Below, piece by piece: positions 52,494 through 61,810 of a DNA stretch of 64,000 nucleotides. Below the pieces are notes generated by a model, which saw only the letters and a list, made by a program, of their open reading frames with translations, did no database searches and was not told where the DNA came from. The stretch is from an uncultured Duncaniella sp. (lineage in GTDB: Bacteria > Bacteroidota > Bacteroidia > Bacteroidales > Muribaculaceae). The position numbers were made by a program, and so were the translations under genes. The stretch's first letter is position 1. The number at the start of each line of letters is the position of its first letter. The DNA lies in NCBI GenBank assembly GCA_958352885.1, contig CATWQI010000002.1, positions 1-64,000 on the forward strand, in the 5' to 3' direction.

Positions 52494-52904
52494 ATGAAAA
52501 AGTATATAGTTTTTACAATCTTATTTCTTTTCCTTGCAATAAGGGCGCAGGGGAATGATGCTATTGCCGATTCGGTTAACGTGACGCTTATGAACGGTAT
52601 TCCTGCCGTAGAGGTCAAAATGAAGAATCTCGGCACTATTCATGTCGGAAATGAAGTGGATGCAAGTATACTCCTGACCAATCATTCGAAGCATAGACTT
52701 GAAATAGAGGATTTGGTGGTGTCAGATCGAGCCATGAAGATTGGTGTTTCCCAATCATGGATGATTCCAGAGATGACAATAGCCATTAACGGATATGTAA
52801 AATTCACCAAACCCATAGGAAAGTTCCGAATCACGGCGAAAGTATATTATAAAGGGGTCAAAAAACCGACTATTGTGGTATATGAAGGTAATGTCGTAAA
52901 ATAA
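52494..52904 (+). CDS. Small exported beta-rich protein
   Basis: The 136-residue product has a signal peptide (about residues 1-20) and an Ig-like beta-sandwich pattern (GNEVDASILLTNHSKHRLEI ... TAKVYYKGVKKPTIVVYEG, split), similar in style to DUF1573 proteins but without a firm match. The ATG at 52494 is chosen for its signal peptide; the frame extends upstream through the GTGCGG hairpin without sense. It may form an operon with the propeller lipoprotein 14 bases downstream. Confidence 0.7.
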   Translation: MKKYIVFTILFLFLAIRAQGNDAIADSVNVTLMNGIPAVEVKMKNLGTIHVGNEVDASILLTNHSKHRLEIEDLVVSDRAMKIGVSQSWMIPEMTIAINGYVKFTKPIGKFRITAKVYYKGVKKPTIVVYEGNVVK

Positions 52905-52918
52905 TTAAATTAAGGAAC

Positions 52919-53917
52919 ATGAGATTTTTTAAGAAATTACATTTGGTGGGATTGGTCCTATTTATTGTCAGCTCGTGTGGGCAGAATGAAGACAGAACCA
53001 GAAATAATGAAACAGATATCTCCGGAAATATTGTTGCATTTGACACAAACGATACCCCCATAAGTGCAGCTGCTAAAATTTATACTTCTGACTCGGTTGT
53101 CATAATAAAGGATGGCGCATCGAAGGATAAGCTCTTAACCATTATCGAAGTCCCATTGCTGAAGATAAAAGGTCAGATTGCGAAAGCCGGTCCCGGTCCT
53201 GACGAAATAGCAGTGTCTGGAGCCGTGAATATCGGTGAAGGTGGCAAATCGGTCACGATATTTGACTACGGACAGCTGAAGATTGCAACCTACGATATCG
53301 ACAGTGCGCTTGTGGATGACAATTACTCTCCCGTCACTGTAGGAAATGTTGCCAACAGTCAATTCCCTGACCGCTATGTACATGTGAATGACACACTCGG
53401 TTTTGCACGTTCAATAACAATGAATCCCAAAAAGAGAAGTTATACCCAAGGTCTCTGCCGATACAACATCACAACCGGAGAGCTGACTGAAATCACGGAT
53501 TCAACCCGCATGGAAGGTCTCAAGTCTCTCTTTGGCATTTCTGTGGCTGACAGACTGGTAGTTGAAGGTGCAACTAACAACGACATTCTTAACATCTATA
53601 ATTTTAAAGGTGAATTGCTTCGTGAGATACGGGGTTCAGAGTATGAACCCCAAGTGTCGAAAGATAAGGTGTTTTTCCGCGAAATAGAGGTAATTCCGGA
53701 TTACATTCTGGCCTCGTATTCGGGACGAGAGGGTGAGAACGCATATACTGCAGACAGGATACATGTGTTCAGGCATGATGGCAGCTATGTGAAAACTCTT
53801 GTAATTGGAAAAAATATAACGGACATGGCATATAACCGGATGCTGAACCGCCTGTTCTGTATATTTGACGATGCTGACATACAGTTTGGGTATATAGAGC
53901 TTGATGAAGTCCTTTAG
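52919..53917 (+). CDS. TolB-like 6-bladed beta-propeller lipoprotein
   Basis: The 332-residue lipoprotein (lipobox VSSC, Cys about 20) consists of repeating beta-strand units with a KIKGQIAKAGPGPDE segment (about residues 81-95) and later blades with DxxGxxL-type loops. It resembles the Bacteroidota TolB-like 6-bladed propeller family (probably PF15869), mostly of unknown role and often coded near TPR regulators. Confidence 0.75.
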   Translation: MRFFKKLHLVGLVLFIVSSCGQNEDRTRNNETDISGNIVAFDTNDTPISAAAKIYTSDSVVIIKDGASKDKLLTIIEVPLLKIKGQIAKAGPGPDEIAVSGAVNIGEGGKSVTIFDYGQLKIATYDIDSALVDDNYSPVTVGNVANSQFPDRYVHVNDTLGFARSITMNPKKRSYTQGLCRYNITTGELTEITDSTRMEGLKSLFGISVADRLVVEGATNNDILNIYNFKGELLREIRGSEYEPQVSKDKVFFREIEVIPDYILASYSGREGENAYTADRIHVFRHDGSYVKTLVIGKNITDMAYNRMLNRLFCIFDDADIQFGYIELDEVL

Positions 53918-53969
53918 CAGCAATTGTTGCTCAAATATAAACCAATCATAATTATAAAATAGGAAACAA

Positions 53970-54566
53970 ATGAAGTGCATCAGTTTTATCATTGCGCTGT
54001 TGTTGCCGGTGGTGGCGATGGCGCAGTCAGAATCGGAATCAGCTGGCTCGAAGTGGCAGTTTGAGGTGGGTTATCAGTATAGCCTCGGTCTGTCGGCGCG
54101 TTCAAACGGCGAGACAATCAATCGCAGTGATGTAAAGATGTATGGTAACGCTGTGAGAATGTCAGCTCTCTACAACATTAACAAGCGTTTCTCTGCCGGT
54201 CTCGGGCTTTCGTTTGTAGGATATGAACCGAGTCCGAATTCGCTCCCGCTGTACGCCACATTCCGTTACCGTCCCTTCGATGGCAAGTGGAATAACCTGT
54301 ATGCTTTTACCAATCTTGGCTATTCGTTTGGCAAAAGTGGCTCGGAGGATTTGTGCTCGGGTTTTGCCGGTGAGTTGGGTATAGGCTGGAGCAAAATGTT
54401 CCGCCCGCATTTCGGGCTGAATTTCCAGGTGTCATACTCGCTTAACCAGTTCAACAAACTTAATGCGTTCGGAGAGTATGATGAGAATGTGACCAAGCCT
54501 GTCAACATAGAGAAGTATGACGTATGGCGTAACTCACTGAGTTTTGCTGTCGGAATAGTATTTTAA
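53970..54566 (+). CDS. Small outer-membrane beta-barrel protein
   Basis: The 198-residue protein has a signal peptide (about residues 1-18, ending AMAQ) and alternating aromatic and polar strands (FEVGYQYSLGL, GAGLSFVGYEP-like, FTNLGYSFG, GLNFQVSYSLNQF) ending in FAVGIVF, with a C-terminal Phe typical of barrel proteins. Length suggests an eight-stranded OmpA/OmpX-type barrel. No specific function. Confidence 0.8.
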   Translation: MKCISFIIALLLPVVAMAQSESESAGSKWQFEVGYQYSLGLSARSNGETINRSDVKMYGNAVRMSALYNINKRFSAGLGLSFVGYEPSPNSLPLYATFRYRPFDGKWNNLYAFTNLGYSFGKSGSEDLCSGFAGELGIGWSKMFRPHFGLNFQVSYSLNQFNKLNAFGEYDENVTKPVNIEKYDVWRNSLSFAVGIVF

Positions 54567-54616
54567 TAATCCGGCTTGATATGAGGTCTCTGTGAGAAAC
54601 TATAAGATACTTTGAA

Positions 54617-54656
54617 AATGAAAATGCTGTTCCGGCTTTGGGGCAGCATTTTCATT
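54617..54656 (+). terminator. Hairpin behind the beta-barrel gene
   Basis: AATGAAAATGCTG (54617-54629) pairs perfectly with CAGCATTTTCATT (54644-54656). The T stretch lies within the stem and no T run follows, so termination is probable but not certain. Confidence 0.6.
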
Positions 54657-54667
54657 ATGCTAAAAAG

Positions 54668-54700
54668 CAGGCGCACATCCGCGATTGGGATGTGCGCCTG
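54668..54700 (-). terminator. Terminator of the uronate operon
   Basis: A 13-bp stem CAGGCGCACATCC (54668-54680) with GGATGTGCGCCTG (54688-54700), followed on the minus strand by CTTTTTAG. It lies 24 bases behind the transporter gene. Confidence 0.85.
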
Positions 54701-54724
54701 AAATTTGTCATTTAACCAAGTGGA

Positions 54725-56224
54725 TTACACTTCGATTTTCTTGTAGCGGGGTACGAGAAGTTTCATGATGCACCAACCGATGAGGTAAGCCACACCGCAG
54801 ATACAGAACACTATGAAGTAACCGGCAGGCTTGCCTTCAAAGCTCATGAACGACATCCGGGTCTGTGCTGCGTAATCAAACAGAACACCGGAGCAGAGGT
54901 TGATGAGGAATGAACCAATACCGCCAGCCATACCGCCTATACCGATAATGGTAGCGATAGTGCTTTTGGGGAACATGTCACCTACCACAGAGTAGATGTT
55001 GGCGCTCCATGACTGGTGGGCGGCACCGGCAATACCGATGATGATGATGGGCCACCATGGTGAAACTGAGCTCATGGGCTGCGCTGCAAGAGCAAGCAGG
55101 GGGAAGAGAGCGAAGATAAACATGGCTTTCATGCGTGCTGAGTACGGGTCGACCTTCACTCCGCGACGTGCGGCACGGTCAATGAATATGGACGGCAGCT
55201 TGCCACCATAAATTGACAGCATGGTGATGAGGTAGAGCACGAAAATCATCAGCATGCCCTCACCCTCGGATGTCGAGAGTTTGAACACATCGGTGATGTA
55301 GGCGGGAGTCCAGAAGAGGAAGAACCACCACACACCGTCGGTGAGGAATTTGCCGAAGAACACAGCCCATGTCTGGGGATACTTGAAGCATTTCAGGAAT
55401 GGGATTGTGGCAGTCTCTGAGTCCTCTGTCTCAGCTTTTTCTCTGGCAGTCTCACCCTCGGTCTCATTGTCCTGCTCGATGTAGGCGAGCTCGGCGGCGT
55501 TGACACGGGGATTTGATGCAGGCTCAGTGTAGAGGAATACCCAGAAGCCCATCCAGATAAAGCCAAGGGCGCCAATCACGATGAAGGCCATTTCCCAGCC
55601 GTTGCCCCAGCCGATGCTCTGGAAGAACTTGGCGAGCGGGCCGATGGAGAAAGGCGCAATCAGAGCGCCGACAGCCGAACCGGCATTGAAGATGGCGGTA
55701 GCATACGCACGGTCACGCTTGGGGAAGTACTCGGCGGTAACCTTGATGGCTGCCGGGAAGTTGCCTGCCTCGCCGAGAGCGAGGATGGTGCGGGCAGCGA
55801 GGAAGAAGTAGACTGACACGGTGGCGATTGTTATCGCTACGTCCCCTGTTGCCTGAAGCAGCTCAGAGGCATCGTGAAGTCCGATGGTATGCTCTGTGGC
55901 GATGCCGCAGACAGCATGGAGACATGCGCCTGCCGACCATACACCAATAGCCCATAGGTAGCCTTTCTTGGTTCCCATCCAGTCGATGAAGCGACCGGCG
56001 AGAAGGTTGGCTATGGCATAGACGATAGAGAACACGGCTGTGATGAGACCGTAGTTGGCGTCAGTCCAGTGGAACTCGGGGGAGATGAACTCCTTCCATG
56101 TCAGTGAAAGCACCTGTCGGTCCATATAGTTGACCGTGGTGGCAAGAAACAGCAGGGCGCAGATGACCCAGCGGAAGTTGGTCATCTTCTGATTGGCTGC
56201 AGCGAGAGGTGTCTGTGTAGCCAT
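54725..56224 (-). CDS. exuT: MFS hexuronate transporter, ExuT-like
   Basis: The 499-residue protein has about 12 membrane helices, the MFS motif GRFIDWMGTKKGYLW (about residues 77-91), FRWVICALLFLATTVNYMDRQVLS at the N-terminus as in ExuT/anion:cation symporters, and an acidic cytoplasmic central loop (about 240-265, rich in Glu/Thr/Asp). It imports galacturonate or glucuronate with protons. It is encoded 5 bases after uxaC, which supports the substrate. Confidence 0.85.
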   Translation of the reverse strand: MATQTPLAAANQKMTNFRWVICALLFLATTVNYMDRQVLSLTWKEFISPEFHWTDANYGLITAVFSIVYAIANLLAGRFIDWMGTKKGYLWAIGVWSAGACLHAVCGIATEHTIGLHDASELLQATGDVAITIATVSVYFFLAARTILALGEAGNFPAAIKVTAEYFPKRDRAYATAIFNAGSAVGALIAPFSIGPLAKFFQSIGWGNGWEMAFIVIGALGFIWMGFWVFLYTEPASNPRVNAAELAYIEQDNETEGETAREKAETEDSETATIPFLKCFKYPQTWAVFFGKFLTDGVWWFFLFWTPAYITDVFKLSTSEGEGMLMIFVLYLITMLSIYGGKLPSIFIDRAARRGVKVDPYSARMKAMFIFALFPLLALAAQPMSSVSPWWPIIIIGIAGAAHQSWSANIYSVVGDMFPKSTIATIIGIGGMAGGIGSFLINLCSGVLFDYAAQTRMSFMSFEGKPAGYFIVFCICGVAYLIGWCIMKLLVPRYKKIEV

Positions 56225-56229
56225 ATCCG

Positions 56230-57645
56230 TTAGAATTTGAAGTAATTCTTGGCGTTGTTGTAGCAGATATCCTCAATCATCTGGTTCACACGGTTCTGTT
56301 CGTAACCGGTGTAGGGTATTTCACCGTTTTCCACGTCGGTGCCGACGAGGTTGCAGAGTGTGCGGCGGAAATACTCGTGGCGGGGGTAGGAGAGGAATGA
56401 GCGTGAGTCTGTGAGCATGCCCACGAAGCGGCTGAGCAGACCGAGGAGCGAGAGAGCGTTCATCTGCTTCTGCATACCGTCCTTCTGGTCAAGGAACCAC
56501 CAGCCTGAGCCAAACTGGATTTTGCCGGCTATGGTGCCGTCCTGGAAGTTTCCGAGCATGGTGGCAATGACTTCGTTGGCACAGGGGTTGAGGTTATAGA
56601 GGATGGTCTTGGTAAGCTTGCCGCGAGAGTTGAGCTTGTCAAGGTACTTGGCGCATGACTTTGCGGTGTTGAATTCGCCGATTGAGTCGAAACCGGTGTC
56701 GGGACCGAGGAGTTTGAACATCTTTGAGTTGTTGTTGCGGATGGCTCCGTAGTGGAACTGCTGGGTCCAGCCTGAAGCATGGTCCATCTCGCCGAACACA
56801 ATCATCATTGCGCTCTTGAACTTGTCTATTTCCTCGTGTGTGAGCTCTTTGCCGCCGTATACTTTATTGAAGATGTCGTTGATTTCCTCGTCTGTATAGT
56901 CTGCGGCGTAAAATTCCTCGATGCCGTGGTCGGACAGACGGCAGCCCATCTCCTCGAAAAAGTCGTGACGCTTCTGGAGCGCATCTACCATATCCTGGAA
57001 CTTATTGATGGTCACGCCCGAAACTTCGGCGAGTTTCTCGACATATGCGCGGAACTCTGCGGGATTTTCGACAGCCATGGCCTTGTCGGGACGCCATGTG
57101 GGGAGCATTTTGATTTCAAAACCGCTGTCGCGCACCTGCTTATGGTATTCAAGCGAGTCAATGGGGTCGTCGGTGGTGCATACGGTCTCCACGTTGTAAC
57201 GGCGCATGAGACCGCGGGCAGTCATGTTGGGGTCGTTGAGAAGCTTGTCATTGCACTCGTCAAAGATTTCGCGAGCTGTCTCGGGGTTGAGAAGCTTATC
57301 GATGCCGAATGCTGTCTTGAGTTCGAGATGAGTCCAGTGGTAGAGCGGGTTGCGGAAGGTGTAAGGCACTGTCTCTGCCCATTTCTGGAATTTTTCCCAG
57401 TCAGAGGTGTCTGTTCCGGTGCAGAAACGCTCGTCCACGCCGTTGGAGCGCATGGCGCGCCACTTGTAGTGGTCGCCGCCGAGCCATATTTCGGTGATTG
57501 ATTTGAATTTGTGATCATCGGCTACCATCTTGGGTATCAGGTGGCAGTGGTAGTCGATTATGGGCATCTTCGCAGCATGCTCATGGTATAGTTTCTGCGC
57601 AGTCTCTGTCTGCAGCAGGAAGTTTTCGTCCATAAAAGGTTTCAT
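56230..57645 (-). CDS. uxaC: Glucuronate/galacturonate isomerase
   Basis: The 471-residue protein has the UxaC hallmarks: MPIIDYHCHLIPK (about residues 28-40, metal-binding HxH), HWTHLELKTAFGI (about 103-115), VETVCTTDDPIDSLEYH (about 150-166) and the late region LTDSRSFLSYPRHEYFRR (about 413-430). It converts galacturonate to tagaturonate (or glucuronate to fructuronate) in the cytoplasm. Second to last gene of the operon. Confidence 0.95.
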   Translation of the reverse strand: MKPFMDENFLLQTETAQKLYHEHAAKMPIIDYHCHLIPKMVADDHKFKSITEIWLGGDHYKWRAMRSNGVDERFCTGTDTSDWEKFQKWAETVPYTFRNPLYHWTHLELKTAFGIDKLLNPETAREIFDECNDKLLNDPNMTARGLMRRYNVETVCTTDDPIDSLEYHKQVRDSGFEIKMLPTWRPDKAMAVENPAEFRAYVEKLAEVSGVTINKFQDMVDALQKRHDFFEEMGCRLSDHGIEEFYAADYTDEEINDIFNKVYGGKELTHEEIDKFKSAMMIVFGEMDHASGWTQQFHYGAIRNNNSKMFKLLGPDTGFDSIGEFNTAKSCAKYLDKLNSRGKLTKTILYNLNPCANEVIATMLGNFQDGTIAGKIQFGSGWWFLDQKDGMQKQMNALSLLGLLSRFVGMLTDSRSFLSYPRHEYFRRTLCNLVGTDVENGEIPYTGYEQNRVNQMIEDICYNNAKNYFKF

Positions 57646-57681
57646 GGGATTTCGGTTTTAAATGGTTGGTAAAAATAGGAG

Positions 57682-59193
57682 TTAGAGCGTCACGCCGTTC
57701 TTGAAGATAGATATTTCGTGTATGCCGCTCTTTTCGGAATTGACAAGTTCGCCGTTAGCCACACTCAGCACGTATGCGATGAATTCCCTGAGGACATCCT
57801 CCATTGACTTGTCCTCGACAAGCTGACCTGCGTTGAAGTCAATCCAGGTGGGCTTGCGGCGTGCAAGATCGCTGTTGGTGGACACCTTCATGGTCGGCAC
57901 GAATGTTCCGAACGGAGTGCCTCGTCCGGTGGTGAACAGTACCATCTGGCATCCGGCGGCTGCAAGGGCTGTCGATGCCACGAGGTCGTTGCCTGGAGCC
58001 GAGAGAAGGTTCAGTCCGTGGTTGTGGATACGTTCGCCATACTCGAGCACGCCGAATACGGGGCTTTTGCCTGATTTCTGGGTGCAGCCGAGGGCTTTCT
58101 CCTCCAGGGTGGATATGCCTCCTGCCTTATTTCCGGGGGAGGGGTTCTCGCCTACCGGTTCACCGTGGCTCAGGAAGTATTCCTTGAAGTTATTGATGAG
58201 CGATACGGTGTCACCGAGGAGTTTGTTGTCGGCACAGCGTTCCATAAGTATGGTTTCGGCTCCGAACATTTCGGGAATCTCGGTGAGCACGGTGGTACCC
58301 CCTTCCACATCGCAAAGCCAGTCGGAGAATTCACCGAGAAGCGGATTGGCTGTGATGCCTGAGAAGCCGTCGGAACCTCCGCATTTCAGACCAATGCGCA
58401 GCTTTGAGGCAGGTACGGTGGTGCGCTCGCATTTGCGGGCATTCTCGTAGAGCGAGCGGAGGATTTTAACGCCTTCCTCCACTTCGTCCCCTTCCACTTC
58501 CTGGCATACCATGAACTTGACACGGTCACGGTCATAGTCGCCGCAGAATTCCTCGAATACCTTGGGCTGGTTGTTCTCGCAGCCGAGACCCACCACGAGT
58601 ATGCCGCCGGCATTCGGGTGGTGTACCATGTCGCGGAGAATCTTCTTGGTGTTCTCATGGTCGTCTCCGAGCTGTGAGCAGCCGTAGTTGTGGGGGAATC
58701 CGAAAATTCCGTCCACGCCTTCCGCACCGGTCTCGGCATTGAGACGGTCCACAATCTGTTTCATGATACCGTTGACACAGCCTACCGTAGGGATTACCCA
58801 GATTTCATTGCGTATACCTACCTGTCCGTCGGGGCGCATATAACCTTGGAATGTCATTTCCTCCCCCTTGAGAGCTGACCCCGGAGCGGGTACATGGTCA
58901 TTCTGGATGTGGATATCGGAGTAATCGAGCTGACCTTCAAGATTGGTTTTGATGTCATTGTGGTCAAGGAATGCACCACGGTTCACGGAGTGGCGTGTAT
59001 GCCCGATGGGGAAGCCGTACTTAATTACGTTTTCACCCTCGGCGATGTCGCGGAGGGCGAATTTATGACCGGCGGGGATGTCACTGACGAGAGTGATGTC
59101 CTCGCCTCCGACGTTGACAGTCGCACCCGCCTTAAGGGGGCTGATTGCGACTGCAACGTTGTCGGCAGGATTAATTTTGATATAGTCCTTCAT
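57682..59193 (-). CDS. uxaA: Altronate dehydratase
   Basis: The 503-residue protein has the two-part UxaA layout: a small SAF-like N-terminal domain (about residues 1-95, ending FPIGHTRHSVNRGAFLDHNDI region) and a larger catalytic domain with FPHNYGCSQLGDDHENT (about 165-181), KCGGSDGFSGITANPLLG (about 269-286) and TTGRGTPFGT near the C-terminus. It dehydrates altronate to 2-keto-3-deoxygluconate using Fe. It sits between uxaB and uxaC. Confidence 0.95.
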   Translation of the reverse strand: MKDYIKINPADNVAVAISPLKAGATVNVGGEDITLVSDIPAGHKFALRDIAEGENVIKYGFPIGHTRHSVNRGAFLDHNDIKTNLEGQLDYSDIHIQNDHVPAPGSALKGEEMTFQGYMRPDGQVGIRNEIWVIPTVGCVNGIMKQIVDRLNAETGAEGVDGIFGFPHNYGCSQLGDDHENTKKILRDMVHHPNAGGILVVGLGCENNQPKVFEEFCGDYDRDRVKFMVCQEVEGDEVEEGVKILRSLYENARKCERTTVPASKLRIGLKCGGSDGFSGITANPLLGEFSDWLCDVEGGTTVLTEIPEMFGAETILMERCADNKLLGDTVSLINNFKEYFLSHGEPVGENPSPGNKAGGISTLEEKALGCTQKSGKSPVFGVLEYGERIHNHGLNLLSAPGNDLVASTALAAAGCQMVLFTTGRGTPFGTFVPTMKVSTNSDLARRKPTWIDFNAGQLVEDKSMEDVLREFIAYVLSVANGELVNSEKSGIHEISIFKNGVTL

Positions 59194-59208
59194 GAGGGCT
59201 TATGCGTA

Positions 59209-60693
59209 TTAGTCAACGATTTCTTTAACGGTTTCAAGCATACCCTTTTCCTGGATGGAGTTAAGGAAGCCGGTAACCATGTCGGTGAGACCGGGGATAG
59301 TGTTGAGGTCTCCGTGCACGCCCCAGATGAGGTCTTTGGCGCTGAGAACACCTTCGGCAACCTTGCGGGTGTCGCCTGTTGCCCAGAGTTCGGTGAGGAG
59401 ATCCATGATTTTCTGGTCGTCGTTGGGCACGATAGCCACACCGTCCTCACGCACACCGCCTTTGTAGTAAGTGATGAGGGCTGCCAGACCGAGTACGAGA
59501 CCCTTTGGAAGCTCGCCTTTGCGCTCAAGGTATGTCTTGAGACCGGGGAGGTCACGGGTCTGGAATTTCGGGAAGGAGTTGAGCATGATTGAGGTCACCT
59601 GGTGGTCTACGTATGGGTTGTTGAAGCGCTCGAGCACGTCAGCACCGAACTTCTGGAGCTCTTCCATAGGCAGGTTGAGGGTCTGCATGAGTTCGTCGAA
59701 CTGTACCTTGTGGATGTACTTGCCGAGTACGGGATGGTTGCATGCGTCACGGACAATGTTGACTCCGCTGAGGAATGCGACGGGAGAGAGTACAGTGTGC
59801 GGACCGTTGAGCAAGGTGACTTTGCGTTCGTGGTAAGGAGCTTCAGAGTCGGTGATAAGTACCTGCAGCCCTGCCTTTTCAGCGGGGAATTCTGCGCGGA
59901 GCTTGTCGATGCTCATGTTGGAGGCACGCTCGATTACCCACAGGTGGAATGCCTCGCCCTGGACTACGAGATTGTCCTTGTAGCCGAGTTTTTCCTGAAT
60001 CTGGTTGATTTCCTTGCGGGGGAAGCCCGGCACGATACGGTCAACGAGGGTTGAGCATACATAGCAGTAGGTGTTGAACCATGTCTTGAATGTCTCATAG
60101 TCGGCTCCGAGTTCGTCTTTCCAGTGCTCGATGTACTTGTTGACACACTCCTTGAGATGGTGTCCGTTCTCGAATATGAGCTCGCAGGGCATGATGATGA
60201 AACCCTTGTCAGGTGCGCCGTTGAATGTTTTGAATCGACGGTAGAGGAGCTGTGTGAGCTTTCCGGGATAGGAAGCTGCGGGACGGTCGGCGAGTTTGCA
60301 CTCGGGGTCGAAAGCGATACCTGCCTCAGTGGTGTTTGATATCACGAAACGCATCTCGGGCTGGTCGGCGAGGGCGAGGAAAGCGTCAGTCTGGGTGAAG
60401 GGGCTGATGCCACGGCTTATTACATCCACACGGGTGAATGAGTTGACCACTTCGCCGTCAAGACGACCCTGGAGGTTGACGTGATAGAGACAGTCCTGAC
60501 CCTCGAGGAGCTGCATTACGAATGCATCCGGAGTGCCCTGAATCACTACAACACTTGAGTTGAAGTCAGTCTTGTCGTTCATGTTCTTGATAATCCAGTC
60601 CACGAATGCGCGGAGGAAGTTACCTTCACCGAATTGGATGATTCTTTCGGGAGCAACTGCCTTAGGGGCAGTGAGTTTGTTAAGAGCTTTCAT
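59209..60693 (-). CDS. uxaB: Tagaturonate reductase (altronate oxidoreductase)
   Basis: The 494-residue protein has the polyol-dehydrogenase family pattern: RIIQFGEGNFLRAFVDW (about residues 18-34, NAD-binding), the central RFVISNTTEAGIAF (about 115-128) and the catalytic-region KVTLLNGPHTVLSPVAFLSG (split, about 292-310). It reduces tagaturonate to altronate with NADH. First of the catabolic genes, 15 bases before uxaA. A fructuronate reductase (UxuB) role is less likely given the uxaA neighbour. Confidence 0.9.
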   Translation of the reverse strand: MKALNKLTAPKAVAPERIIQFGEGNFLRAFVDWIIKNMNDKTDFNSSVVVIQGTPDAFVMQLLEGQDCLYHVNLQGRLDGEVVNSFTRVDVISRGISPFTQTDAFLALADQPEMRFVISNTTEAGIAFDPECKLADRPAASYPGKLTQLLYRRFKTFNGAPDKGFIIMPCELIFENGHHLKECVNKYIEHWKDELGADYETFKTWFNTYCYVCSTLVDRIVPGFPRKEINQIQEKLGYKDNLVVQGEAFHLWVIERASNMSIDKLRAEFPAEKAGLQVLITDSEAPYHERKVTLLNGPHTVLSPVAFLSGVNIVRDACNHPVLGKYIHKVQFDELMQTLNLPMEELQKFGADVLERFNNPYVDHQVTSIMLNSFPKFQTRDLPGLKTYLERKGELPKGLVLGLAALITYYKGGVREDGVAIVPNDDQKIMDLLTELWATGDTRKVAEGVLSAKDLIWGVHGDLNTIPGLTDMVTGFLNSIQEKGMLETVKEIVD

Positions 60694-60789
60694 TAGATGA
60701 ATTATGATTTGGTTATTCTTTGATTTCTTAAATCAGAATTGATGACTATCGGGAGAGAGTATACAGGAATGAATGGAGAAAGAGGCGGT

Positions 60790-61755
60790 CTATTCACCGG
60801 GTGTCCATGTGGAGTGCTGGGTGAATACATTGGTCACGTCGAGAAGCTCGGCTGCTTCCTTGTCTGACAGTTGTCGTGACCACTCTACACGTGTGGCGGG
60901 CGACGCTCCGGGGCCAGTGCTGCGGTATTCGCAGTAGCGGGCGGTCTTTTCGTTGTCTGGATTACGCCAGTTATGCCATCCTTCAGCCACGATGTGCTGA
61001 CCCATCTCGCAGTTGATGAATGCTGTGTGGGCATAGGGTCGCCAGGGACGTCCGAGGTAAACCTTGTCCACGCCGTCAGCAGCTGTCAGACGGCAGTTGT
61101 CGAACACATATCCCACCTTGACGTCATCGGGTGTCGAGGCGGCTGTTATGTAGGAATTTCGCTTGCTGTGTATGGTGCAGTCTTTGAAATATGCGGTGGC
61201 AGGACCGAAGATGAAGTCAGTGGTGCCTTCGATGTAGCACTCGCTGAAATAGAGACGCATGTTCTTGCCGCCGGTAAACAGAGTGTCCTGATTGCCGAGC
61301 AGACGGCAGTTATAGAACTGGAGTTTGTCGCCCTCGGTGTGAAGTGCCACTGCCTGTCCGAGCTGGGGGGCATTGTTCTCGATAGTGAGATTGCGGAAAG
61401 TCATGTTGCTCGCCTCTACTTTCACGGTATATGTGCGGAATGTGCCCATATTGTCGATATTGGCATGGTGGTCAAAGGTTATGATTGTGCTGTCGGCGCT
61501 CTCTCCTTCGAATGTCACGTTTTTAAGCCATGAGGGGATTACGATTTTCTCCTTGTAGACTCCGTTGCGGATATTCACGGTGACATTGTAGTCCATATAT
61601 GCCCGGATACCGTCAAGGGCGTCGGACACTGTGGTATAGTCGCCCGAACCGTCCTGAGCCACAGTTATCTCATGTTTCCATTTCTTGTCCGCCTGGGCGG
61701 CTGCGTTGAGTCCGAGCAGGGCGGCGATGCCGAATATCAGGAATTTGAGTTTCAT
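60790..61755 (-). CDS. Pectinesterase (carbohydrate esterase family 8)
   Basis: The 321-residue exported protein has a signal peptide (about residues 1-20) and the CE8 beta-helix motifs: TVAQDGSGDYTTVSDAL (about 32-48), LLGNQDTLF (catalytic Asp, about 153-161), YIEGTTDFIFG (second Asp, about 175-185) and YLGRPWRPYA (catalytic Arg, about 233-242). It removes methyl groups from homogalacturonan, needed before lyases or hydrolases act. Encoded 96 bases upstream of uxaB. Confidence 0.93.
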   Translation of the reverse strand: MKLKFLIFGIAALLGLNAAAQADKKWKHEITVAQDGSGDYTTVSDALDGIRAYMDYNVTVNIRNGVYKEKIVIPSWLKNVTFEGESADSTIITFDHHANIDNMGTFRTYTVKVEASNMTFRNLTIENNAPQLGQAVALHTEGDKLQFYNCRLLGNQDTLFTGGKNMRLYFSECYIEGTTDFIFGPATAYFKDCTIHSKRNSYITAASTPDDVKVGYVFDNCRLTAADGVDKVYLGRPWRPYAHTAFINCEMGQHIVAEGWHNWRNPDNEKTARYCEYRSTGPGASPATRVEWSRQLSDKEAAELLDVTNVFTQHSTWTPGE

Positions 61756-61810
61756 GTCTCTTATGATTGGTTAGTATGGTGTTATCTGTCTGTATGTGCC
61801 GTGCGGATGT

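Noticed and set aside
56779..60054. Long rightward frames opposite uxaC, uxaA and uxaB (150-240 codons)
   Set aside because: They mirror codon bias of the uronate genes, whose motifs are intact on the minus strand.
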